Shown: positions 26,783 through 34,407 of the stretch, in pieces
Layout: each line of letters begins with the position of its first letter
Numbering within the stretch: position 1 is the stretch's first letter
NCBI RefSeq assembly: GCF_000455345.1
Contig: NZ_HG315690.1
Location: forward strand, 1,129,742 to 1,193,741
Direction: 5' to 3'
Length of the DNA: 64,000 nucleotides
Source of the DNA: Halopiger goleimassiliensis
GTDB lineage: Archaea; Halobacteriota; Halobacteria; Halobacteriales; Natrialbaceae
Notes under the pieces: model-generated
Seen by the model: the letters and a program-made list of their open reading frames with translations, nothing else
Databases searched by the model: none
Told to the model about the DNA's origin: nothing
Position numbers and translations under genes: made by a program

Positions 26783-28342
26783 TTACTGCTCCTCGTCGCG
26801 AATCTTGAACTTCTGGACCTTGCCCGTCGTCGTCCGAGGCAGTTCCTGGACGAACTCGACTTCGCGGGGGTGTTTGTACTCCGCGAGGTTCTCGAGACAG
26901 TACTCCCGGATGTCCTCGGGCGTCGCCTCGGCGTCGGGCGTCGGCACGATGAATGCCTTGACGGTCTCGCCGCGGCGCGCGTCGGGGACGCCGACGACGG
27001 CGGCGTCGGCGACGTCCTCGTGTTCGAACAGGAGTTCCTCGACCTCGCGCGGATAGACGTTGTAGCCGCCGGTGACGATCATGTGCTTCTCGCGGTCGAC
27101 GACGTAGAAGAAGTCGTCCTCGTCCCAGTAACAGACGTCGCCGGTGTGGAACCAGCGGGTACCGTCCTCTTCGGTAAAGGCCTCCTCGTTAGCCTCCGGG
27201 AGGCCGTAGTAGCCTTTCATCACGTTCGGTCCCGAGACGACCAGTTCGCCGGTGATCTCGTGGAGGTTTGCTTCCTCCTCGTCGATCGGTCCCTCCTCGA
27301 CCCGGGGGACCTCCTCGAACTCCTCGGTGACGACCTTCGCGTCGACGCCCTCGAGCGGCTTCCCGATGCTTCCCTTCCGGCGCGCCTCGCCGCGGTTGGC
27401 GTGGGTTACCGGGCTGGTCTCGGTGAGCCCGTATCCCTCGTAGAGTTCGACGCCGTAGAGGTCCTCGAACCGTTCGAGGACCTCGAGTGGGAGACTCGAC
27501 CCGCCGGAGTTGACGAACCGCAGTGCCTCGAACTCGTACTCGTCGGCGTCGGGGTGGTTGATCATGTCGTTGAACATCGCGGGGACGCCGAACATGATGG
27601 TGATGTCGGCCTCCTCGAGCAGGTCCATCACTTCGGTGGCGTCCCACTCGGGGACTGGGTAGTAGGTGCCGCCGCTGTACATCGCGCCGTTCATCACGAC
27701 GGACATCCCGTAGATGTGAAAGAGCGGGAGGGTCCCGACCAGTCGATCCGACGCCTGAAATCCACCGTGGGGAACCTCGGCGTTGGCGTGGGTGGTCCAG
27801 CGGATGTTTTCGTGGGTCAGCAACACCCCTTTCGGCGTGCCGGTCGTTCCGGACGTGTACGGCTGGACGGCGACGTCGTCGTCCGCGCGCTCGACCGTCT
27901 CGAGGGGCTCGTCGGCGAGGAACGCGTCGAACTCGGTCGCACCGTCGGCGTCGGCACCCACGCTGATTACGTGTTCGACGTCGGTGTCCTCGAGAACCTC
28001 GTTGACCTGCGAGACGTTGTCCGCAAGCGAGACGACGGCTTTCGCGCCGCTATCGCCGAGCAGGTGGCCGATTTCGCGGGCCTTGTACTGGGGGTTCATC
28101 GGGACGATGATGCCGCCGGCACGGAGCGTGCCGTAGAAGGCCGTCACGAACTGTGGAAGGTTCGGTAGGTAGATGCCGACCCGGTCACCCTCACCGATCC
28201 CGCGGTCGTGTAACGCCCGAGCGAATCGGCCGGCACGGTTCCAGAACTGTTCGTAGGTCAGTTCCACGTCGTCGCCGATAATCGCAGCGGATTCGGGGTA
28301 CTCATCGACCGTCTCCGCGACGTTGGCTGCGAGATTCGACAT
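26783..28342 (-). CDS. AMP-forming acyl-CoA synthetase (CoA ligase)
   Basis: A 519-residue ANL-superfamily ligase. The P-loop-like A3 motif is YTSGTTGTPKGVLLTHEN (about residues 163-180). The A5 motif is LYEGYGLTETSPVTHANRG, and the A7/A8 region has RWFHTGDVCYWDEDDFFYVV then REKHMIVTGGYNVYPREVEE. The catalytic Lys is near the end in PRTTTGKVQKFKIRDEE. It activates a carboxylic acid with ATP and CoA. It lies 54 bases after the TRAP permease gene on the same strand, which suggests it activates the acid brought in by that transporter. Chain length preference cannot be read. Confidence 0.95.
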   Translation of the reverse strand: MSNLAANVAETVDEYPESAAIIGDDVELTYEQFWNRAGRFARALHDRGIGEGDRVGIYLPNLPQFVTAFYGTLRAGGIIVPMNPQYKAREIGHLLGDSGAKAVVSLADNVSQVNEVLEDTDVEHVISVGADADGATEFDAFLADEPLETVERADDDVAVQPYTSGTTGTPKGVLLTHENIRWTTHANAEVPHGGFQASDRLVGTLPLFHIYGMSVVMNGAMYSGGTYYPVPEWDATEVMDLLEEADITIMFGVPAMFNDMINHPDADEYEFEALRFVNSGGSSLPLEVLERFEDLYGVELYEGYGLTETSPVTHANRGEARRKGSIGKPLEGVDAKVVTEEFEEVPRVEEGPIDEEEANLHEITGELVVSGPNVMKGYYGLPEANEEAFTEEDGTRWFHTGDVCYWDEDDFFYVVDREKHMIVTGGYNVYPREVEELLFEHEDVADAAVVGVPDARRGETVKAFIVPTPDAEATPEDIREYCLENLAEYKHPREVEFVQELPRTTTGKVQKFKIRDEEQ

Positions 28343-28396
28343 TCGTTTTCCGTGTCGTCTTAGCCTCTCAAAAGGATTGGTATCCCGGAGCGACGG

Positions 28397-30787
28397 TTAC
28401 TCCGCCGATGCGTCGACCGACGTGCTCGAGTGCTCGAGGTCGTAACCGACGAGATACCGTGCTCGCACCAACAGCGCGATGATTGCCACCGCGGCGACGG
28501 CCTGGACGACCATTCCGGCGGTGCCACCGGCAAGCGATCCGAACATCGCCGCGAAGCCGGCACCGACATAGAAGAGTCGCATCGGCGCGGAGAGCGTTCG
28601 GGCACCGTCAAACCCGACCGTCGCGACGATGAGGCCGATCGTTCCCGCGAGGACGACCGGGAATGCGAACAGCGTCATCGTCGACCACTCGATGAGGCTG
28701 TTGTTCGCGACGAACGCGAACGGGATGACGAAACCGGGCGCACCGATACGAAGCGCCTGCACGCAGGCACTCATAAAGCTCGTCCCGGCGATCCGTGAGC
28801 CGACCGCCACGGAGATAGCAACCGGGGGCGTGATCGCCGAGAGCATCGCGAAGTAGAAGACGAACATGTGGGTCGTGATCTGCGGAACGGCCAGTTCGAT
28901 CACCGGCTCGGCGACCAGGAACGCGACCAGAATGTACGCCGCGGGCGTCGGCATTCCGAGACCGAACGCAATGCTGGTGATCATCGCGAGCACCAACACG
29001 AGCGCCAGTCCGCCGGTGAACCCGAAGATCGTGACGTCCGCGAAGCCGATGATCCGCGCTCCGAGGCGACCGGTCAGTCCGCTCGTCTCGAGCAGTTCGA
29101 CGATCAGTCCCATCGCGGCGAGGACGCCCACGAGCGGCGCCATCTCGAGGCCGCCTTGTTTGAGCCCCTCGGCAGTTTCACCCGTCGTTCGTCGGACGGA
29201 TCGGACGGACGACCTCCCGACCCGTTTGACCGTCGCAGCGCTCGTAAGGCTCCAAACGAACGTCCGAATGGCGGAGAGAACGACGCGGACGGCAGCCACG
29301 ATCAGACGGGGGATTGCCCGAATCACGTCGACGAGTGTCGGTCGGTCGAAGTCGCGATCCAGCGTCCGCTGCACCCGTCGATCCGCGTCGAATACGTCGA
29401 CGAGGAGATTCCGGGCGAAGATGACGAAGACGATCGTGAAAATCGTGTACAACCCCGCCGACAGCGGCGTCCACCGCAGAACGATGAGGGTGTAGAGCAA
29501 CACTGCCAGCGGAATCATGAAGTGAACGCCGCCGAGCAGCACCCGCCAGTCGAACGACGAGAGGTCGTCGGTCGTCCATCCGAATTTGAGGATGGTGAAA
29601 TGTACTGCCACGAAGACGCTCAAGTAGAACAACGTCGCCGGGATGACGCCCGCCTGGACGATCTCGAGGTATGGGACGCCGACGATGTCGGCCATGAGGA
29701 ACGCGGCGACGCCCATGACCGGCGGCAACATCTGCCCGCCGGCGGAGGCGACGGCTTCGATCGACGCCGCGAAGTCGTCGCGCACGCCCTGGTCTTTGAT
29801 CATCGGGATCGTGAAGCTCCCGGTGGTCGCGGTGTTTGCCGCCGCGCTCCCGGTGATCGATCCCATAATCATACTCGAGATGACCGCGATCTGAACGACG
29901 CCAGTCCGGAGCGTACTGCCCAGTTCTGTCCCCACCCGTCGGACGAACTCCATGAGGCCGTAGGCCTTGGCGATCCCGGCGAACATGATGAAGATGGCGA
30001 CCCACGTCGCGCCGATCCCCATTATCGTACTGTCGTAGACTCCCGAGTGAACCCCAAGTGCTGCTTCTTCGATGATTCCGGTGAGGTCTTCACCCGTCCA
30101 GGCCAGCAGATCCGGTAAAAATCCCAGCGTACTCACCGATTCGTGGGAGTAGACGATCGCGAACACCGCTACCGAGGCGATGATCCAGCCGAACGCACGG
30201 CGGGTCGCGTCTGTCACGAGGACGATCAACGCCGCTCCGACGACGTGATCCATCGACGAGAAGCCAAGGATGTGAGCATCGCCCTCGAGCCTGCCGAACT
30301 CGGCCGTAACGTAGGCCATCGTCGCGAGCGAGAGGACGGCGAGTCCGATCGCGAGGTACGGATCGACCCGGCCGTACGCACGCTCGAGCCTGTCGAGACC
30401 GTCCGGCAGTCGTCCGCCGAATCCCCGGCCTTTCCCGACTTTCGTCTCCTCGGAAGCCTCCGAAAGCGTCTCCGGGTCGGACGCTCCCGACGCGTCCGTC
30501 TCGTCGGCCACGTCATGTCGGTTCGCGAACGCACGACGGGCGTAATCCAGGTAGTAGACAGCGAGTCCCCACCCGGTGAAGATGACGACGTACTCGGCCT
30601 GTTCCGCGAACACGAGCTCCGAGGGGACGTAGGGCCTGAACGAGACGCCGGCGAAGCTCAGGTTCGTCAGGATGAAGACTGCGTAGTAGACCGTAAAGAG
30701 GGTCAAAAGCGCCGCCATGACGGACGTCGTTCCGGCTAACAACCGGTACGGCGTCAGTCGTCCGATACGAGAGCGCGAGAGAGACAT
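28397..30787 (-). CDS. TRAP transporter fused permease, TAXI type (DctQM-like)
   Basis: A 796-residue membrane protein that joins the small and large TRAP permease subunits. N-terminal TM segments (GTTSVMAALLTLFTVYYAVF) precede the 12-TM DctM-like core. Typical core motifs are SSMIMGSITGSAAANTATTG, PMIKDQGVRDDFAASIEAVA, SAGGQMLPPVMGVAAFLMA, and the second repeat GLGMPTPAAYILVAFLVAEP with AMLSAITPPVAISVAVGSRI. A cytoplasmic basic loop (about residues 475-540) lies between the two halves. It imports an organic acid using an ion gradient, with the TAXI binding protein encoded six bases upstream. Confidence 0.94.
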   Translation of the reverse strand: MSLSRSRIGRLTPYRLLAGTTSVMAALLTLFTVYYAVFILTNLSFAGVSFRPYVPSELVFAEQAEYVVIFTGWGLAVYYLDYARRAFANRHDVADETDASGASDPETLSEASEETKVGKGRGFGGRLPDGLDRLERAYGRVDPYLAIGLAVLSLATMAYVTAEFGRLEGDAHILGFSSMDHVVGAALIVLVTDATRRAFGWIIASVAVFAIVYSHESVSTLGFLPDLLAWTGEDLTGIIEEAALGVHSGVYDSTIMGIGATWVAIFIMFAGIAKAYGLMEFVRRVGTELGSTLRTGVVQIAVISSMIMGSITGSAAANTATTGSFTIPMIKDQGVRDDFAASIEAVASAGGQMLPPVMGVAAFLMADIVGVPYLEIVQAGVIPATLFYLSVFVAVHFTILKFGWTTDDLSSFDWRVLLGGVHFMIPLAVLLYTLIVLRWTPLSAGLYTIFTIVFVIFARNLLVDVFDADRRVQRTLDRDFDRPTLVDVIRAIPRLIVAAVRVVLSAIRTFVWSLTSAATVKRVGRSSVRSVRRTTGETAEGLKQGGLEMAPLVGVLAAMGLIVELLETSGLTGRLGARIIGFADVTIFGFTGGLALVLVLAMITSIAFGLGMPTPAAYILVAFLVAEPVIELAVPQITTHMFVFYFAMLSAITPPVAISVAVGSRIAGTSFMSACVQALRIGAPGFVIPFAFVANNSLIEWSTMTLFAFPVVLAGTIGLIVATVGFDGARTLSAPMRLFYVGAGFAAMFGSLAGGTAGMVVQAVAAVAIIALLVRARYLVGYDLEHSSTSVDASAE

Positions 30788-30793
30788 CGGTCG

Positions 30794-31891
30794 TTACCCG
30801 TCAAGTGCGTGTTCGAGTGCGTGCTCGAGGCCGGGAGCGGTACCGGAGCCGCTCGGAGTCGGCGATACGGTCATTCCTTCCTCGATGTCCGAGATCGTCT
30901 CGAGATCCATGTTGTTGGTAATGAAGAACCACGGCAGGTCGTAGTAGTGGAACACCTGCGCCATCTCGAAATCGATCTCGTCGAACGGTTCGACGTCGTC
31001 GCGGTACTCGCGAGCCGTCCAGTTCTGGAGGTAGCCCATCTCGATGTCCTCGGAGGCGATGTCCCCGATGTTCTCCTCGGTTCCGTTGCTCGTCTGGGCC
31101 TCGATGGAAAACTCGTCGAGGTGGTCGTTCATGACGGCCGCGAGCGCCTCGTTGGCGGCGTGACCAGTCGTTCCCGACTCGGAGGTCTTCATCCGGATTA
31201 CGTCCGATTCGATCGGGTCGTCGGGTTCGTCGGCCCGTTCGAAGTCGTCGCTCCAGACGCCGAGTTCCTCCTCGTAGAAATCGGCAGCGGCGGGGTGGAA
31301 CGGGATCCCCTCGTAGGCGTTCTGGACCCAGAACTCCGGATTATCGTGGAACGCGAAGATGCCGAACTCGTCGGCCAGATCTTGGCGGAGGTCCCACATC
31401 GTCTCGAGGTAGGTGTAGACGAGATCGTAGTCGAGTTCCGCCCGCGTTACGAAGTTGTACGCGAACGTCGGACAGGGAAGCTCTCCGGGGACGTCGACGT
31501 GGTCGTTGTCGGCACCCTCGAGGTCGTTCGTATCAAGGTCCTGAATGAGCAGCATGTCGTCGTCCCGCCAGGCTTCCGCGGTCTCGTCGGCGACGTCGAG
31601 GATCCGGAACTCGTCGACGGATGCGATGGCCTCCTGGACCCAGCCCGGCGTTATCGAGAAGTTCATCATCGTCCCGACGCCGACGTCGAGTCGACCTTCG
31701 TTCAGGGCACCCCCCTGTTCAGTGAAACTCTCGCTGACGCGTTCGTAGCTGGCTGACCCTTCCGTACCACCGTTTCCGTCGGCGGCGTTCTCTCCGTTAC
31801 CACCGTCGAGACAGCCCGCTAACGCGGCGGTCGTTCCGATACCTGCGGCTGCGAGAACTGATCGGCGTGTATGGAGGTCTCTCTGTTCCAT
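30794..31891 (-). CDS. TAXI-type TRAP transporter solute-binding lipoprotein, apparently circularly permuted
   Basis: A 365-residue Tat lipoprotein (TRRSVLAAAGIGTTAALAGC, Cys27). Residues 49-219 match the second half of normal TAXI proteins: ALNEGRLDVGVGTMMNFSIT ('aL.dG.iDa'), then FAYNFVTRAELDYDLVYTYL and near residues 196-208 GIPFHPAAADFYEE, the 'piPlHpGA..yy.e' end motif. Residues 229-365 match the first half: IRMKTSESGTTGHAANEALA ('tg..Ggty..g..la'), QTSNGTEENIGDIASEDIEM ('Ts.GS.eNi') and the late TVSPTPSGSGTAPGLEHALE, which normally sits mid-protein. The order is therefore swapped, with the natural ends joined by a short acidic linker near 219-229. It probably binds the acid taken up by the adjacent permease. 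Confidence 0.9.
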   Translation of the reverse strand: MEQRDLHTRRSVLAAAGIGTTAALAGCLDGGNGENAADGNGGTEGSASYERVSESFTEQGGALNEGRLDVGVGTMMNFSITPGWVQEAIASVDEFRILDVADETAEAWRDDDMLLIQDLDTNDLEGADNDHVDVPGELPCPTFAYNFVTRAELDYDLVYTYLETMWDLRQDLADEFGIFAFHDNPEFWVQNAYEGIPFHPAAADFYEEELGVWSDDFERADEPDDPIESDVIRMKTSESGTTGHAANEALAAVMNDHLDEFSIEAQTSNGTEENIGDIASEDIEMGYLQNWTAREYRDDVEPFDEIDFEMAQVFHYYDLPWFFITNNMDLETISDIEEGMTVSPTPSGSGTAPGLEHALEHALDG

Positions 31892-31916
31892 ATCCCATTG
31901 GTACAAACTGATATGG

Positions 31917-31923
31917 TATAATA
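31917..31923 (-). promoter_or_regulatory. TATA-like promoter of the TRAP/ligase/dehydrogenase operon
   Basis: The minus strand reads tattata 26-32 bases before the ATG at 31891, a fit for a leaderless archaeal transcript. It supports the start at MEQRDLHTRR over the in-frame ATG five codons upstream. Confidence 0.6.
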
Positions 31924-32074
31924 GTTCTGTCGGGTTACCGGAGGTGTATGGGCCACCCGATAAGATTCTCGAGCGGCGTAGGTCGGTCGTTCAGCGACGT
32001 ATACGTGAAATTTCGATCCCCGGAGCGAGAACCGGTACCGCAATGCCTATTGCCCGGTTGGCATACTAGCACGT

Positions 32075-33238
32075 ATGCTCGATTACGTCCAACTCGAGGA
32101 GGACCTCGGCCAGGAAGAGCGGATGATCCGGGATACGGCCCGGGAGTTCGTCGAGGAACACGTCAAACCCGACATCGGCGAACACTTCGAGGAGGGGACG
32201 TTCCCGACCGACCTGATCCCCGAGATGGGAGAACTCGGCTTTTACGCCCCGAATCTCGAGGGCTATGGCTCGCCGAACGTCTCCGAGACGGCCTACGGCC
32301 TGTTGATGCAGGAACTCGAGGCCGGAGACTCGGGACTGCGTTCGATGGCATCGGTCCAGGGCGCGCTCGTCATGTATCCCATTCACGCGTACGGGAGCGA
32401 GGAACAGAAAGAGGAGTGGCTCCCGGCGCTGGGCAAGGGCGAGGCCGTCGGTTGTTTCGGCCTGACCGAACCCGAGCACGGCTCGAACCCCTCGGCGATG
32501 GAGACCCACGCGGAGGCCGACGGCGACGGCTACGTGCTCAACGGTTCGAAGACCTGGATCACGAACTCGCCGATCGCCGACGTCGCGGTCGTCTGGGCGC
32601 GTGATCGCTCCGATCCCGACGAGCCCGTCCGCGGGTTCCTCGTCGAGACCGATCGGGACGGCGTCACGACCAACAAGATCACCGAGAAACTCTCGCTGCG
32701 CGCGTCGATCACCGGCGAGATCGGTCTCAACGACGTCTACGTCCCCGAGGAGAACGTCCTGCCCGGCGTCGAGGGAATGAAGGGACCGCTGTCCTGTCTC
32801 ACGCAGGCCCGCTACGGCATCGCCTGGGGCGCAGTCGGCGCTGCCCGCGACTGCTTCGAGGAGGCTCGACAGTACGCCCAGGACCGCGAACAGTTCGGCG
32901 GTCCGATCGGTCGCTTCCAGTTGCAACAGGAGAAACTGGCGGAGATGGCCACCCAGATCACGCTCGGCCAACTGCTGGTCTACCGGATCGCCGACCTGAA
33001 AGAACGCGGCGACCTCCGGCCCCAGCACATCTCGCTGGCGAAACGGAACAACGTCCGGATGGCCCGCGAACAGGCCCGCGTGGCACGGGAGATGCTCGGC
33101 GGAAACGGCATCACGACTGACTATTCGCCCATGCGCCACCTCGCGAACATGGAGACAGTCTACACGTACGAGGGAACCCACGACATCCACACACTCATCC
33201 TCGGCGAGGACCTGACCGGGATCCCGGCCTACGAGTAA
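32075..33238 (+). CDS. gcdH: Glutaryl-CoA dehydrogenase-like acyl-CoA dehydrogenase
   Basis: A 387-residue acyl-CoA dehydrogenase closest in pattern to glutaryl-CoA dehydrogenase: DSGLRSMASVQGALVMYPIH, AVGCFGLTEPEHGSNPSAME, GSKTWITNSPIADVAVVWAR, LSLRASITGEIGLNDVYVPE, CLTQARYGIAWGAVGAARDC and the C-terminal TVYTYEGTHDIHTLILGEDL carrying the catalytic Glu of YEGT. The family oxidises and decarboxylates glutaryl-CoA to crotonyl-CoA in lysine/aromatic breakdown. It is divergent from the TAXI operon and directly upstream of an IclR regulator, which suggests a shared pathway. Decarboxylating versus non-decarboxylating activity cannot be decided here. Confidence 0.9.
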   Translation: MLDYVQLEEDLGQEERMIRDTAREFVEEHVKPDIGEHFEEGTFPTDLIPEMGELGFYAPNLEGYGSPNVSETAYGLLMQELEAGDSGLRSMASVQGALVMYPIHAYGSEEQKEEWLPALGKGEAVGCFGLTEPEHGSNPSAMETHAEADGDGYVLNGSKTWITNSPIADVAVVWARDRSDPDEPVRGFLVETDRDGVTTNKITEKLSLRASITGEIGLNDVYVPEENVLPGVEGMKGPLSCLTQARYGIAWGAVGAARDCFEEARQYAQDREQFGGPIGRFQLQQEKLAEMATQITLGQLLVYRIADLKERGDLRPQHISLAKRNNVRMAREQARVAREMLGGNGITTDYSPMRHLANMETVYTYEGTHDIHTLILGEDLTGIPAYE

Positions 33239-33384
33239 TCCACTCGCGACCAACCCCACAACGAATTCCGTATATCGAAACAGCTAGCTAGGGAGAGACG
33301 CCAGTCGGCCCGTAGTTCCACATAATAAAGCGTCCGTTTTACTCTCCGGAACATTGATTGTAGTACCGTCAGTCAGTATCGTCT

Positions 33385-34143
33385 ATGGCGACGGACGACG
33401 AGCAGGGGGATGGGGTGTCGACCACCCGGAAGACGTTCGCGATCCTCGAGACGATCAGCGAGGAGGAAGGGATCTCGCTGACGGAACTCACGCGCCGGAC
33501 CGGGATGACGAAAAGTACCGTCTACCGGCACGTCTCGACGCTGACCGATCTGGGCTATCTGATCGAACGCGATGGGGGGTACTACATCGGCCTGCGCTTT
33601 CTGCAACTGAGCGAGACGGCCCGGACGCGAAAGACCGGGTACACCGCCGCGAAGCGGAAAGTGTTCGAACTCGGCCAGGAGACCGACGAGCGGGCCGTCT
33701 TCATCGTCGAGGAGGACTACGAAGCGGTCTACGTCCACCGATACGGCAGTCTGACAGACACGATGATCGGCCGGCGGCGACCGCTCCACTCGCTGGCGTC
33801 GGGCAAGGTCATCCTCGCCGAGTGGGACCGCGAGGCCGTCGACCGGTTCCTCGAGGCTCGTGGCCTCGAGCGGATGACGGCGAACACGATCACGGACCGC
33901 GATGCCCTCCTCGCGGAACTGGAGACGATCCGGGAGCGGGGGTACGCGATCAACGACGAAGAACACATGGACGGATTACGCGGGGTCGCCGTTCCCGTAT
34001 ATACGCCCGACGACGAGTTACTGGGGGCACTGGGCGTGTTCGGTCCGACGAGTCGATTCAAAGACGAGTACGTCCACGACGAGCTACCGACGCTGCTCCG
34101 GGACAAGGCCGGTGAGATCAGAGTGACGCTCGCGTACGGCTGA
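33385..34143 (+). CDS. IclR family transcriptional regulator
   Basis: A 252-residue regulator. Residues about 10-70 are a winged HTH (TTRKTFAILETISEEEGISL, then GMTKSTVYRHVSTLTDLGYL). Residues about 85-250 are the IclR effector domain (VEEDYEAVYVHRYGSLTDTM, RPLHSLASGKVILAEWDREA and a late MDGLRGVAVPVYTPDDELLG). Family members respond to small organic acids. Its position beside gcdH and the TRAP/ligase operon makes it the probable local regulator of that block. Confidence 0.93.
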   Translation: MATDDEQGDGVSTTRKTFAILETISEEEGISLTELTRRTGMTKSTVYRHVSTLTDLGYLIERDGGYYIGLRFLQLSETARTRKTGYTAAKRKVFELGQETDERAVFIVEEDYEAVYVHRYGSLTDTMIGRRRPLHSLASGKVILAEWDREAVDRFLEARGLERMTANTITDRDALLAELETIRERGYAINDEEHMDGLRGVAVPVYTPDDELLGALGVFGPTSRFKDEYVHDELPTLLRDKAGEIRVTLAYG

Positions 34144-34407
34144 CGGCTCGAGCGGAAGTGTCACCCCTACGTCGATCGATCGCACGCCGAAGAGCACCGC
34201 GTTCGCCCCGATTCGAAAACTCGTTTCGTTTCCCGGAACGGAAGTCGGTGTGTCCGTTGTCGGTGACTGTTTCCGAGATTGACGTTCCATGTGTCGAATT
34301 ACGGCGTCCAAAACGGCTCCCATGACTCACCAGTGTCTCAACTATGATGGCTTCAAGGAGCTGTAGCGTGAGTTCTTCTGTTAGCAGTTCCGCCGAAAAG
34401 CGACCCC

